Assembly: GCA_028023455.1 (NCBI GenBank) | Contig: JAQFVV010000017.1 | Span: forward strand, 62,001-126,000 | From: Epiperipatus broadwayi | Taxonomy: Eukaryota; Onychophora; Udeonychophora; Euonychophora; Peripatidae | Direction: 5' to 3' | DNA: 64,000 nucleotides | Shown here: positions 36,605-47,962 of the stretch, piece after piece | Layout of the letters: each line of letters begins with the position of its first letter | Position numbering within the stretch: the stretch's first letter is position 1 | Notes under the pieces: generated by a model | Database searches by the model: none | What the model was told of the DNA's origin: nothing | What the model saw: the letters and a program-made list of their open reading frames with translations, nothing else | Position numbers and translations under genes: made by a program

Positions 36605-37448
36605 ATGAAAAAAAATACACTTACTGAACAAGATACTCCAGAAATATCATCACTCAGAACCACTCACAATTTTCATTGTGATCCTACTATCCATACCTTT
36701 ATCAATGAACAATTCAATAGAACTATCCCTGTTCTCCTCCATAAAACCTTTAAAAATTACATGAATGAAAATGCAGTCATTCTCTCAACTACTGACAATG
36801 ATCTTAATTTGTTTAATTTTCCTGTCAAATCACTGTATGCCTTATTCAAAGATCACAATTTATGGGGATCAATATATAAAATCTTATTCCATCCTAATAA
36901 ACAATATTTCATTGTGCAATTCCATAAATGTTGTTGCAAAAGAAGCCTTCAGAAACAATTTCAAATCACTCGCTAATCATTAGCCAGTCACCATAGATGC
37001 TAATCGCCCTCTATATTTAGAAGAAACAGTGCGGAACTGTGAAGCTGATTTTGATAGAACTGACCTGCAAAAATCTCTGGGTCCTCATGGAAAAATCATC
37101 TCCTTTGACTACAAACTTATACCTCATGCTCAAACCCATGTGCTCACCAATATGGCAATATTCAAAATTGTCCTCAATAAGGGCATTTCTCCCTTGTCTA
37201 TTCCAGGATTAATTGATTATCAGGAATGTTCTCTTATAATCACTCTCCATGGATTCCCTCCTCAATGCTTTCATTGCCGACAAAGAGGGCATATCATGAA
37301 TGAATGCCAAGACCACATATGCATCCAGTGTGGAGACATATGCCACAAATATCATAAATGTGCATACAAGAACACACTGCCCTCAACCCAATCTCATTAT
37401 AACAGGCCCACTTCTAATTACAATTATAACAGAATTAATAATCACTAA
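36605..37448 (+). pseudogene. LINE copy 2 ORF1 core with two zinc knuckles
   Basis: Two frames (36605-36976 and 37029-37448) cover the conserved ORF1 region: VLLHKTFKNYMNENAVIL, LNLFNFPVKSLYALF, HPNKQYFIVQF, then SLIITLHGFPPQCFHC. The first knuckle is CFHCRQRGHIMNEC (C-x2-C-x4-H-x4-C). It is followed by CIQCGDICHKYHKC, a second Cys/His cluster. Copies 1 and 3 align through the same blocks. A frameshift lies near 36976. Confidence 0.8.
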
Positions 37449-38118
37449 GATCTTGGGCCTAAATCACAATTTTCCTACACAGCTGCAATTCCTAGCCCCA
37501 GTGCTCAACAATTTACCGATGACTTTATCTACTGGGAGTCTCTACATAACTGTTGATGACCTATCTGCAGATATCTCTGCTCTGGCTGAGGAGGATTCCC
37601 TGTCAATGGCCTCTGCCACTGACCCAGAGATTGAATCCTGTGGTCCTTCCTCCCCTCCCCAATGTAAGAGAAAAAACCATAATCTCAAATCTCTGTCTAA
37701 CACAGCTGAATCTCATTCCAGTGCTAACAGTCTTGCCTCTCTTGGAGGGCTTGATCTCCCTGACAAGTCAGCTGTCTCCCCCAGCTCTAGTAATAAAAAA
37801 ATTAGACACACCTCCTGTGATACCTGAAGCTTCTCAAAATCCTCAGCAAATAGACACAAATCTCGAACGCATCCCTGCTGTTTCTCCCTCATACAGTTCT
37901 GAACACATTACATGGCCAAATGATATTGACCATTCCTCCTTGCTTGCTGAGGACATTCCAAGCCTATTCCTGAACTTGAAGCTGATTTTCCTCCAATCAT
38001 TGATCTGGATCCTCCTGAAATTGAAGCTGATTTTCATCCAATCATTGCTCAGGATTTTTCTGACTCCACTCTAGGCACATCACTTCCCTGAATCGCAAGT
38101 CTAAAAATAACAGCTACT
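37449..38118 (+). pseudogene. LINE copy 2 ORF1 C-terminal tail remnants
   Basis: Overlapping frames 37300-37827 and 37553-38074. The first reads SLSMASATDPEIESCGPSSP then SLASLGGLDLPDKSAVSPSS, an acidic, serine-rich tail like that of copy 1 ORF1. The second frame overlaps and is at least partly a shadow. A 20-base block meaning 'gaagctgattttc' occurs twice near 37979 and 38021, a small internal duplication. Confidence 0.5.
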
Positions 38119-38791
38119 ATGTTTATTGTCATACCAGTTAATGTTAGAGGTCTAAACACTCATGACAGGGCTTATGCCTTATCACACTGGTTTCATCACC
38201 AAGCCCCTGATATTCTTTGCCTATCTGAGACTAAGTGCCATCCATACTGGATCTGAGCCCTGCACTCTTGATCTCATTCATCGCCTAGGCTACGTCCATT
38301 TCTCCTACTCCTACTCTGCTTCAGGAGTTGCAATAATCATCAATAAAAATTTCCCTCTTTCCTTCTTTAAAATTCTACACATTGATTCTAACTGCTTAAT
38401 AGCCACCATTCAAATCAATAGTTTTCCTTTTAATCTGATAAATTTGTACTTATCCAAAGATTCAGATACAGTTCTCAGGACTACTCATATTATAAATTCT
38501 ATACTCAGAATCAGTCCTCTTCCCACTTTAATCATTGGAGATTTTAATCTTACCTATGAACAATGTCAAAGCAAATTTACACAATTTCTAAATTAACAAA
38601 TGAAAAGTGGAATGAGATTCTTCCCACAAACTGCGTTTTCATTTTACAATCAAAAGTCCAGATCACTCATTGACCTCATCCTCTTCTCTCTTTCCTTTTC
38701 ACCAATTATCAAAGCTCATCTATGGCCTACAGTATTTTCTGATGACTTTGCCTTAGAGGTTAGAGTCAACCTGAGAAATGTCTCATAGATC
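38119..38791 (+). pseudogene. LINE copy 2 endonuclease, catalytic His lost
   Basis: Starts MFIVIPVNVRGLNTHDRAYA and continues to CLSETKCH, then a frame change, then SASGVAIIIN, TLIIGDFNLTYEQ, a stop, then TAFSFYNQKSRSLIDLI and TVFSDDFALEV. The N (NVRGLN), E (SETK) and GDFN motifs are present. The SDH motif reads SDD, so the catalytic histidine is gone. The first segment gives the best view of the true ORF2 N-terminus for the family. Confidence 0.85.
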
Positions 38792-38933
38792 ATTAATGAA
38801 CTACCATGAACCATTTGTATGCTTACTAGGGGCAATATTACTATCCAGCTGATATCAGAAGCTTATATCACCTTATATCACCTTTAATCAGTACAGCTAA
38901 TCTCTCTTCCCACACAGGCTGCTTGGAGGGCAT

Positions 38934-39182
38934 TTGTTGACACACTCCAACACCTTATCAACAGGTGCACAACTAAATCCAAGGGTCCAATTCATGTTTT
39001 ATAAACTGGACTCCATTGCCAGAGAGCTCAGCTCACTTCCTTATGAAGCCCTAACTGTCTCAAATATTCTGGCTCTAAAGTCAAAATATAAGCACACTCA
39101 TGAAGCCATTGCTGAGTATCTCTCAATTAAGAGGGCCTGCCAATACCTTCATCACCAACATTTCTGGACAGAGGCTACCTAA
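38934..39182 (+). pseudogene. LINE copy 2 endonuclease-RT linker
   Basis: Reads PRVQFMFYKLDSIARELSSL and EAIAEYLSIKRACQ, matching the linker in copies 1 and 3. It is followed by stop-ridden sequence equivalent to the AGPRAISGG segment of copy 3. Confidence 0.65.
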
Positions 39183-39409
39183 GGTGGGCCCTGGGCTCTG
39201 GCAAAAGATCTAGGGCCCCTAAATCAATAGAAATACAGGGCAAGGAATACTCGTTCCTCCATGTTGGTCATAGTTCGGGAATTTTATCACAGAAAATTTC
39301 AACCTCTGGGAGTAACTAATTCACGTAGGACTCTTGTCAACAGGGAATCAACTCCACACAAGATCACTGAAACTAGGATCCTATCAAAATTACCATCCCA
39401 ATAATCAAA

Positions 39410-40250
39410 GGAATGATTGACCTTCTGGACGAAGGCACCCAGAGAATCGATGGAATGTGTCCAATTGCCATGGTTCCCCTTATTAAGAAATGAAAAGCCC
39501 CACATCAATTGGACAATCTTTGACCTATCTCGATGATGCCCTTACTAGTAAAGACAATTGAAGGCCTAATTAAAGAGGATATCCAAGACAACATCATAAA
39601 TCAATTGTCCTCACACAAATTGTTCTTATACAAATTTTCCAAGAAAGGAAGCTCAACTGCCAATGCCATCAACCATTTTCGCCTTCTCATAGATCATGTT
39701 CATGGAAAAAATATGTCCCGACCGATTGCAGTTCAACTCAACTTTGCTGGGGCCTTTGACTGTGTCAGGCTCGAAGTATTGCTTAGGGTGCTGGAGGAAC
39801 TCCAGGTGCCTTCAACATATCTCCAGATGATAAAGAACCTACTTCACATTCGGGAGGTATTTCTCTCTCTCGATGGTAGAGTGGCTCCAGGATTTTGGCC
39901 CTGTATTTCCATTCCTTAGGGCTCACCACTAAGTACTCTTCTCTTCACAGCCTATCTGAATCCATTACTGCTGAGCATTGAGGCTATCTTTCCTGGGATA
40001 GCCATCCCTATGCTGAGGGAGAATATTCACCATATTTCCTATATGGATGATGTGGTGGTGTTCCTCTCATCTCAGGATGATTTCACTAGGCTTGAGAAAC
40101 TTCTGGACCAGTTTGCTCATAAATCTGGTCTCAGAGTAAACAGAACGAAATTGGCCATATGGTCAATTCTATCAGGCAAGTGAATACCAGGTGAATTTGA
40201 GGCCCCCCTCAGAAATTTCTCAGCTTTCCCTTAGCCTCCTCCCATCCATT
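39410..40250 (+). pseudogene. LINE copy 2 reverse transcriptase, motif A Asp lost
   Basis: Reads CPIAMVPLIKK then (after a break) MMPLLVKTIEGLIKEDIQ, KKGSSTANAINHF, AVQLNFAGAFDC, CISIP-stop-GSPLSTLLF, and HHISYMDDVVVFLSS. Motif A has Asn (39740-39742) where copies 1 and 3 have Asp. A TAG at 39917-39919 interrupts just before GSPLST. The YMDD box at 40040-40051 is intact. Two independent lesions make this RT dead. Confidence 0.85.
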
Positions 40251-40299
40251 ATGAGAAGAGAACTCTAAGCTTCCTTATTAGCTAAGGTCAATTCTACAG

Positions 40300-40813
40300 T
40301 AACATCACTATCTAAGGTCTACCTGTCCTTATTGGGGAAGGTAGCACTACTTAATGCTATAATATTGCCTAAAATAACATATTATCTAGCAGGATTTTCC
40401 CCCACATGCAAGTTATCCAAAAAATTGAAACCTTATGCAGAAAACTTTGCTGGGGATTCGGGGATTCCATCATCAGCCTCAATATATTACAAAAATCCAA
40501 ACTTCTTAATGGCCTTAGCCTTCACTCACTGAAAATTTTTTATCTCCAACGAACTCATAATATACTATTAAAGATTTTTAAGGACAATCCCGATATGGAG
40601 TGTGCCTTCCCCAAGAAAAAGATAGACCCTACCGATCGACCTCCACCAAGATTAAGAAGAATTTGGCTACAAAAGCAAGTTACAGTTATTTTTCAAAACT
40701 TCCAGTCGTCAGGTTCCCTTTTTCAGGGGAAATTATCATATTGGGAAGTTTATCGATTAATGTTTCCCGGAAAAACTAAATCCGCTAATATACTTCCAAT
40801 AGGAATTGCTTGA
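40300..40813 (+). pseudogene. LINE copy 2 post-RT region
   Basis: Reads GKVALLNAIILPKITYYLAG, then a frame switch to LCRKLCWGFGDSIISLNILQ, HSLKIFYLQRTHNILLKIF and PTDRPPPRLRRIWLQ. The same PTDRPPP block is present in copy 3 (PTDRPPPSKHIWLD). This is the thumb and C-terminal region of ORF2. Confidence 0.75.
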
Positions 40814-41273
40814 TTTTCCAAACTAACAAAATTCATCAAACTGAGTCCAAAATTTGTTGATTTTTTAATAAAAATCATCCTTGGAGCACTCTCCACTGGG
40901 GCCTTTCTACACCACGAAAGGGGTTACAACATCAATCTCCTTTGTCCCCTATGTAACAAACAGGAAGAGTCAATTGGCCACATTGTGGATCAATGTGATT
41001 CATGGACTTATCTCCATAATATAGCATTAGACCGGATAAATGGCAATGACCCAGCTAACATTTCTCTTAATGCAGCAATTAAAAAGGGTCAATTTGGAAA
41101 CTATAAGACTGGCCACATTCATTAACTTTGCAATTTGGACTGCCAGATGTAGCATGATATTTGATCATGGCTATGATGACTCGATGATTAATCAATTCTT
41201 CAAATCCCTCTACAAGATTAAAGAAGAGGATAAACAAACTTGTCAGTCTTGGCTAATTGACCAAACCTAGAGC
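40814..41273 (+). pseudogene. LINE copy 2 ORF2 C-terminus with CCHC finger
   Basis: Read in frame near 40850-41030: KFVDFLIKIILGALST, then CPLCNKQEESIGHIVDQC, a C-x2-C-x8-H-x4-C finger with all ligands present. Then the frame 41040-41270 reads ATFINFAIWTARCSMIFDHG, matching ALWITRCQNTF in copy 1. Confidence 0.75.
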
Positions 41274-41640
41274 CAGATGAGGCTAGAGTCCTAATTCATA
41301 TATTTCTTAGGCCTATCAATGGAATTTCGAAACCTTATATATAGATTTGACTTATATTATATTCCTAACTAATTAAGCTCATGACACACTGCATTAAGGC
41401 ATTAATATAATCTTTGATTTTGTTTAGATTTAGTTATATTTCGTTCATATTTATATTAATTAACCATCATGAGTTTCTTATGCTGCTCTTAAGACTAAAT
41501 TATTGTTTTAATACAACTTTTGATATTTCTATATACATGGCTTGTATACCACATTTATATGTACACATAGTTTTATCCTATCATTGATTGCTTTTGTATC
41601 CACTCTAATGTGTAAATAAAGTTTTGATTTTAAAAGTAAA

Positions 41641-43059
41641 AATTCTAATATTAATACAAGTATTATTTTTTTTTAGAGATAGAACTACGTTTTAGATATT
41701 GACTTATATTCTGAACACTGCAATAATATAGAAAGTTAATTAATTTTAACCATCAAATACTCAACATACTGAATTAAAAAATAAACAGATTTTGGTAAGT
41801 TAAAATCATTTAATATGATTGGAAATATAAAATGAAAAAAAGAATGTAATATGTATAAAATTAGAATTTCATTACTTATTTTATTTGTGAAGGATCAATA
41901 TATATATACTGAAATAGATTTTATCTCTGTTTTTTTTTAAGTAAATAGAAATAGCAAGCAATCACAAATTGGATTCAGATTTTATAAATTAGATTAAGAT
42001 TTTATAATTAATATTAGGTTTTTATACATTATAGGCACACACACACATGATATATGTTATATGTGTTCAAAAATAAAAGTTTATTTTTGATTTAGTTTTA
42101 AAAGACATACAATTAAATTAAAAACATTTGTTTTAAAAGTTATGTTACAGACAGGAAATCAAATAATTTTTCTTAATGAAGAAGGAAAATTATTTTAAAC
42201 AAAGCATAATTAATTATAACTAAAAGATCTGATTAATTAAAAAAAATCGTTAAAAAATAGTTTATCATAGTTTGAAAGTAAATTCCAAAAACTGATATTT
42301 TATTAAAATTATGCTTTGTTTTGGTGTTTTGCAAATGTTTTAAAATTTTAATTGAAAATATTTTTAGAGATTAAAATATATTAGCATTAGTCTCATTCAA
42401 TGTTTTTTTTTATCTAAGACATTTTGCATAAACGTGGATTTAATTAAAAATAATTGTTGGCTTATCCTGTTAAAAAAAAAAGTGTTTTGAAAAAAACTAT
42501 AAATATCCAGCATCAGAAATAATTTTTATCTTTTGCTATCTCAGCTTACCATATGCCAAGATTTCCTAGTTGTTATCTTGTATTTCATGCAAACTTTTCA
42601 AGCATTTGAAGCAACCATCATGCACTTCTAAGGTACTAAAGAATACTATTTTGAGTGGGGATTCCACAACCAAGATATCCAGCTTTATTGGCTCAGTTAA
42701 ATTCAAACTCGTGACAACCATCTATTCCAGAAATAATCTTCTTATCAAAATTTTTCTATATATTATTTAATAAATTATTCAAAGTAATATCCCTCTTCCA
42801 AACAATTTCCTCATTACCAAACAAATTTTTGATAGGAAGACTATTATTATGGGAGTAGTGTATATTTTTCCTTATTTTTTAAGAAATTATATTTAGATCT
42901 GGATAGTTTGAGCTTAACTAACAAAATAAAAAAGTACATAAAAGTAGGGTTGGAAATAAACATCTTAGTTCTGCTTTATTTATCCATAAAAGAGCTACAG
43001 GCCACACTGTTAGTTTTGATGTAGCTACTGTTTTGTTTTCTTTTTGTTTTGTTGTTTTT
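41641..43059. other. AT-rich intergenic DNA
   Basis: Nothing recognised; a 66-codon frame at 42570-42770 has no features. Confidence 0.45.
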
Positions 43060-43178
43060 TTTTTTCATATGTCATAGCATCGGCCGGGACGCGAACCCAC
43101 AACCGTCTGCAACCAACTACTTGCTTGCAAGTCAGCTACGATGAACTCTCGGGTAACAACGCTTGACTGTTTTGTTGT
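43060..43178 (-). mobile_element. tRNA-derived SINE, copy 2
   Basis: The minus strand reads 'gttcatcgtagctgacttgc' then 'ttgtgggttcgcgtcccggc', a good box B, then 'cgatgctatgacatatgaaa' and an A-rich tail. It is nearly twice as GC-rich as its surroundings and matches copy 1 at 34.9 kb. Confidence 0.75.
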
Positions 43179-43424
43179 TTTTTGAAAGAAAAAAGGAAAA
43201 AGAAAAATTAAAAAATCTTTATTATTAAAAATTCATGATTCTGAAGCAATTAACCTGTTTATAAGTTCTTTTAATATTAAGGATGGGTAGGATGTAATTG
43301 GAAATTGTGAGTAATAATAATTAATATATATCTGTTATATTTTAATCCTTTATATTTGAGAAGTCTGCTTTTAGCAGTGAAATAAATAATTTAGTTTTAA
43401 ACCACTAAACATCACATGATCACC

Positions 43425-43485
43425 ATTTATACTCTACTATATGGAGAGTTTTTGCCTGTTTAGTGGTGTTTTAGAGTTTATTTTC
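43425..43485 (-). repeat. Fragment of the 4.75/60.4-kb repeat
   Basis: The minus strand reads 'aaacaggcaaaaactctcca' then 'tatagtagagta'. It matches the terminal block of the hairpin at 60.42-60.55 kb. The 'aaacatcacatgatcaccat' block next to it is the start of a family unit. Confidence 0.6.
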
Positions 43486-43565
43486 TTTGGCTAATCTGGT
43501 TTAGTTGTAAATTTAAAAGTAATTTTGTTTATTTTACTGGATAGTTAGCTTTAAGCTTTTAATGT

Positions 43566-43590
43566 TATATATATATATATATATATATAT
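43566..43590. repeat. (AT)n microsatellite
   Basis: A run of 12 AT units. Confidence 0.9.
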
Positions 43591-43659
43591 CAATTCTAAT
43601 ATTCTCACAGATAAAAGATAAATTCATAGTATTATTTCTGGGAGCTTCAGTGTAATAAA

Positions 43660-44340
43660 AATATAATAGCTAATTAGCTGACATTTCAGTACAATAACAA
43701 GGGCCTTCCTTATAGCTTTTTCTTTTTAAATCATAAAAATGTGTGTGTGTGTGATGAGATTTAAAATCATTAATTTTTTGCTTCGTTATTTTCTCCTCAT
43801 TCTCAAATTCTATTGGTTGAGAAGTCTTAAAAAATACTTTATCCTCCAATAGCTTTTTCCAAATATAGTTAATTTTCTTTAATTCACACTTTTCATTTAT
43901 GCTCTTAAGCCTTTTAACAATCACTATAGATTTTCTTAGCAGTCTCTGGTCATATTGGTCAATTTTTGCCAGAATATGTGTTGTTGTTTTTTAAAATTGA
44001 TATCATGGATAGTTAATGTAATGTGTGAATAAATAGTTGATGAATTAGATTTTTCTTTAACTGCCAAAATGTGTTTTTCCTTTCTTATGTTTCTTCTATG
44101 ATTGGTCTGTCCAATATATGAATGTAAATAAACTCACATAGAATTTCATATACACCATGATACTCCAAAAGAATTTATTATCTTTAGTGTGTGAAAATAC
44201 TTTATTAATGTTTTTAAATGCAGTATAAATTGTGTAGATATTATTTTTCTTTAAACGAATACCAATTTTATCAGTTACTCTCTTTATATATGGCAAAACA
44301 CCCTTAATTTTTGAAGTATCAACATTTTGTTCTTATTATA
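43660..44340 (-). pseudogene. Penelope-like element 3, GIY-YIG region
   Basis: The minus frame 44296-44096 reads MPYIKRVTDKIGIRLKKNNI then FSHTKDNKFF and YMKFYVSLFTFIYWTDQS. Penelope proteins have LPYIKGVTDKI..IL...NI, then KD....... GVYEIPC..C...YIGQT before the endonuclease core. After a frame break the minus strand gives NHRRNIRKEKHI ... IYSHITLTIHDINF and then RKSIVIVKRLKSINEKCELK (end 43670), matching the AEH....H.I.W and the final helix. The GIY-YIG signature is mutated (FIYWT for YIGQT). The two coding halves are out of frame. Confidence 0.7.
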
Positions 44341-44445
44341 TATAAAAAAACCTATTAATAGTCATGCATAAATGATGAACTTCCAGTAAGACAATGATAA
44401 ATTGAGTAATAAATATAGAACAAAACCAGGTGTGTCTTTATTCGG

Positions 44446-44540
44446 ATCGAAATGACTTGTAAAACTGCATTTGGATATATATATATATATATATATATAT
44501 ATCCAAATGCAGTTTATATCGAAATGACTTGTAAAACTGC

Positions 44541-44591
<51 letters not shown>

Positions 44592-44592
44592 C
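44446..44592. repeat. AT palindrome with a flanking direct repeat
   Basis: 44461-44514 is a perfect 54-base inverted repeat: 'aaactgcatttgga', a TA run, then 'tccaaatgcagttt'. The block 'atcgaaatgacttgtaaaac' occurs at 44446 and again at 44517, followed the second time by 'tgcattttta' and another TA run to 44589. Confidence 0.9.
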
Positions 44593-44951
44593 TGATGCAT
44601 CTGTATTGAAAAAGTAGCATAAGTTTATGCACTACAAAAATGGAGAAAATAAGTATTGTTAGTTTCTTTTATTAGAAATACAATACAAAAGATTCCCAAT
44701 ATGCATGTACATTAAACACTTCATGTAAGATATTTATATAAAAATTATGATAAAGAAGAAATCCATGATTGAACCTATATCTTGTATTATGTTCTAAATT
44801 AATGGCACTCTAGAGTAGCCAGACATGCTTTATGCAAAATAATATTTCTCCCATTTTTTTTATACTTAAAAAATTTGGATACAATAAACACACTATTGAT
44901 GTCATATATAAAATTATCCATCTATGCCGCAAGTGAAGAATCAACATTGCT

Positions 44952-44998
<47 letters not shown>

Positions 44999-47351
44999 CT
45001 GTAATGTAGATTGTAATAATGTGTGACCAGCTACAACATTAAATATAACAATAAATAATGCCATTTTTTATTTTTAATCCTCAGTAGATAAAGAGTTAAG
45101 TTTTATTTGAATGGTGTGCATGTGAGTTTCTTTGCATTTCATCTCAAGCAAAGATTTCTAAAAAAAATTTATTAACTATAAAATTAATTTTTAGGGGGGG
45201 GAATAAAATAAACAGTTACTAAAAAATATGAGTAAAACAATTAATAAAAGTTATCAACTCTGCAGTAGAATTTTAAATGAAGTTTAGTGATGTTCCAAAA
45301 TGAATTTGTATTACTAAAGATAATGATATTTTTCTTGATTTCTTCTAATTTCATTTTTTATTTTCAATTATGATTCATTGTTAGCTTTTTTTTTTTATGT
45401 TTTTAAAAGGCAGACATAAATAATATTTGTAAGGGGAAGTAATTAAATTGTTTTTTGTTAAACACAGTATACTGAGATGGTATTGAAGTAAAATTTGGAT
45501 GGAAGCAATTAAATTGTTTGTCAAAAACACTTGATAACATAGAAAAAAGGATGCAGCTGTAAATTTAATCTCAGAATAAGTTTTGTGTTAGCAGAAAGTA
45601 GACTACCAGATTTTTTTATGGACATCAGCATCAGACAGCATATATACCTGCTGAAAGTTAAAATATTATAAAGATTATGTGACTATTTAAATATATGATT
45701 GCTTTATGTGGATACAGTTGAAATTTTATTAGAATGAATTTCAGAAACTCTTGTAATCCATTTTTGCTACATTGGTGCAACATGGAGGAAGAAATAATGT
45801 TGTTTGGTCTTTAAGTGAAATATGACCTAGGATAAGAAAGAAAACTTGATTGTTCTATCTTGGTTATATTATATATGTGTACATACATGTGTCTTATCAA
45901 AAAGAAAATGAGAAGATCTGCCAAAGACTGATAATGACCCAATTAAAATACTATAAGTTCATAGGTCAATTGCAGGACCAATTATTGGAAAAATACCACA
46001 AATTATTTGCATAAAATAGAACAGGTGTGCTCTATTTTGTTACCTGTAAACTAAAAAATTGCTAAAGAACCATGTGGATAAAATTGTCCCTCTGCAATTT
46101 AGTCAAGAAAGTGTATAGTATTAATAATTGGAATAACACCTATATAAATTCATTGAGAAATGGAAAATGAAAATAATTTGAGGATTATTACAGTTGAACA
46201 ATTAAAGTAGCAATTTTATTTTTATATAACTACTTTTTGCTGTCAAAAAATGAATTAAACTAAGGTAAGAGTTGTTACTTTGATTATTATATGAATATAT
46301 ATATATATATATATAGTCTTTTAGTTAATTAACTATTAATTTGCATCAATGTTTTATTTTTTATTTATTTATACTAATCTACTTACTCTAAATATTATAT
46401 CTGTTTGCCTGTAATAAGGTGTATTTATATTTATGAGAATATTATCTAATTCCTAATTGAATAATTGGATGTGTGATTAATATCATTATTTACATATATA
46501 ATTCAACCTTGATGGGGGCATCTGGTGAAACAAAAATATTTTTCATGTATGTATTATACCGGTCCGAATCCTTCCACTCTGGTCTTATATATATATATAT
46601 ATATTTTGACCTACATACACACCAAGCATGAAGTGTCGTATGTGATTAAGTGAAAGGTCGATAATAACTCCCTTAAAAATATTGTTGGTTAAATATAAGA
46701 AATATTTCAAAAGAATTATTAGAGGAAGGAGATTCAACCTAAATTAGGTCAATTGTTACCCTCCTTGTTAATCTATCCCACTATTGTCTGATTATCTAAA
46801 TGTTGGTCACCTTTTTTGACTTTGCACATCTTTGAAAGTACTGAAATATTCTGATCCAGCCTTTACGCGCCACCCCAACAAAGAAATTAATTATTGATTC
46901 CCTTTTTCTTTTCCGAGAGAGTGTGCAAATATAGATGACCACTATTACATCCCTAATTATATTAATGGGTATGGATATAAGAGTGGAACAATCCAACTTT
47001 CCAGTAAAGTTATCTCAATGACTAGCTCATTATACGGTTTATTTTTTCTCCTATCTCAGGTTAATAAGTGGTTTGGTTCTCTGGTTCTATGACTATAATA
47101 GTTATATACTACAAGTAGATAATTTATCAAACTAAATAAATTATGCAGCAAATGATTTAAATGTGAAATATAATATCTATTTTTCCCATTTCCCTCCACC
47201 AAGTTCATATATAAAATAAATTTAATATTGTTAACATTTCAAATAATGGCAAAATGTATATTTATGCTTTCTGTTCTATAGATTTCACCATTCTAAAATT
47301 ATGGCCTTTAGCTTACATAATTAGAAATTGATTGATAAAATTAGAGATTTG
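44593..47351. other. AT-rich intergenic DNA with TA runs
   Basis: Contains (AT)n at 44954-44995 and shorter TA runs near 46290-46312 and 46587-46603. No gene or assigned repeat. Confidence 0.5.
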
Positions 47352-47592
47352 TTGGTAAACATGAACTTACCAGGTCACAACAAAATTTTCTAGTTCAAAT
47401 TCTTTTCACCAGAGTGTTTCTTGTCGAATTATTTAAAAATTTGTTGTGAAATATCAAATACACTGTGGCATAAAATTATAATATAAAAAAATAATTAATA
47501 ACAAATAATTATATTATAAAAAATAAATAATAATTTATTAAAATAACAACATATTTATCCTTACAACATTCATAATTATTGTCCATTGTAGC
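47352..47592 (+). repeat. Left arm of a ~230-bp inverted repeat around LINE copy 3
   Basis: Starts 'ttggtaaacatgaacttacc', then 'cagagtgtttcttgtcgaat', 'gtgaaatatcaaatacact', 'tttattaaaataacaacata' and ends 'gtccattgtag'. Every block is found, in reverse complement and in mirrored order, at 55342-55571. It looks like the terminal arm of a MITE or foldback element. LINE copy 3 fills the space between the arms. Confidence 0.85.
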
Positions 47593-47745
47593 TTTCGGAT
47601 TGATGTCCATCTTTGTGAATTTTTTAAGCTTATTTTAAAAATATATTTATTGACATTATAAAATTGTACAGATGCATAATAAAAACATTTTGTTAATGTT
47701 GGCTCATCCATTGCTGGCGTTGGTCTGGAAAAAGTATGCAAGAGC

Positions 47746-47828
47746 CATTCTCCGCACTAGCAGGTTATAATATGAGCAAATACGTACTATTTAGTTGGTA
47801 TTGCCCACCCCTGCCAGTGCAGAGAATG
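47746..47828. repeat. Short hairpin or mini-MITE in the LINE copy 3 3' flank
   Basis: 'cattctccgcactagcag' (47746-47763) pairs with 'ctgccagtgcagagaatg' (47811-47828), 16 of 18 bases. The inner right side reads 'ttgcccacccctgcc', which resembles a hAT end (CAGGGGTGGGCAA in reverse complement). Too short to encode anything. Confidence 0.5.
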
Positions 47829-47962
47829 ACCCAATAATGCTAACTTATCAGCTGGGATACACGTAGTGTGAAATCAATGCCCCTCTAGTAGAATCCGACA
47901 TGTTGCAACACAGACTACTTCTTCTATGATACACTACAATATGGATGTATCAGGTCCAAAAT

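Larger units (their letters stand above)
35100..41640 (+). mobile_element. LINE copy 2 (same family), heavily broken
   Basis: Plus strand, about 6.5 kb, probably near full length. Contains ORF1 pieces (35215-37448), endonuclease (38119-38791), linker (38934-39182), RT (39533-40250), post-RT (40300-40813) and C-terminal finger (40920-41270). It ends with 'gtaaataaagttttgatttt', an AATAAA polyadenylation signal at about 41615. Lesions include loss of the endonuclease His, motif A Asp to Asn and many frame breaks. A SINE sits just upstream. Confidence 0.9.

Noticed and set aside
37553-38074. 173-codon Leu-rich frame in LINE copy 2
   Set aside because: It overlaps the better-supported ORF1 tail frame and its Leu-rich end comes from a short internal repeat.
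43080-43150. GC-rich island as a promoter
   Set aside because: Explained fully by the SINE body.
43063-43175. tRNA gene
   Set aside because: A good box B is present, but the A-rich tail and a second copy at 34.9 kb identify a SINE.
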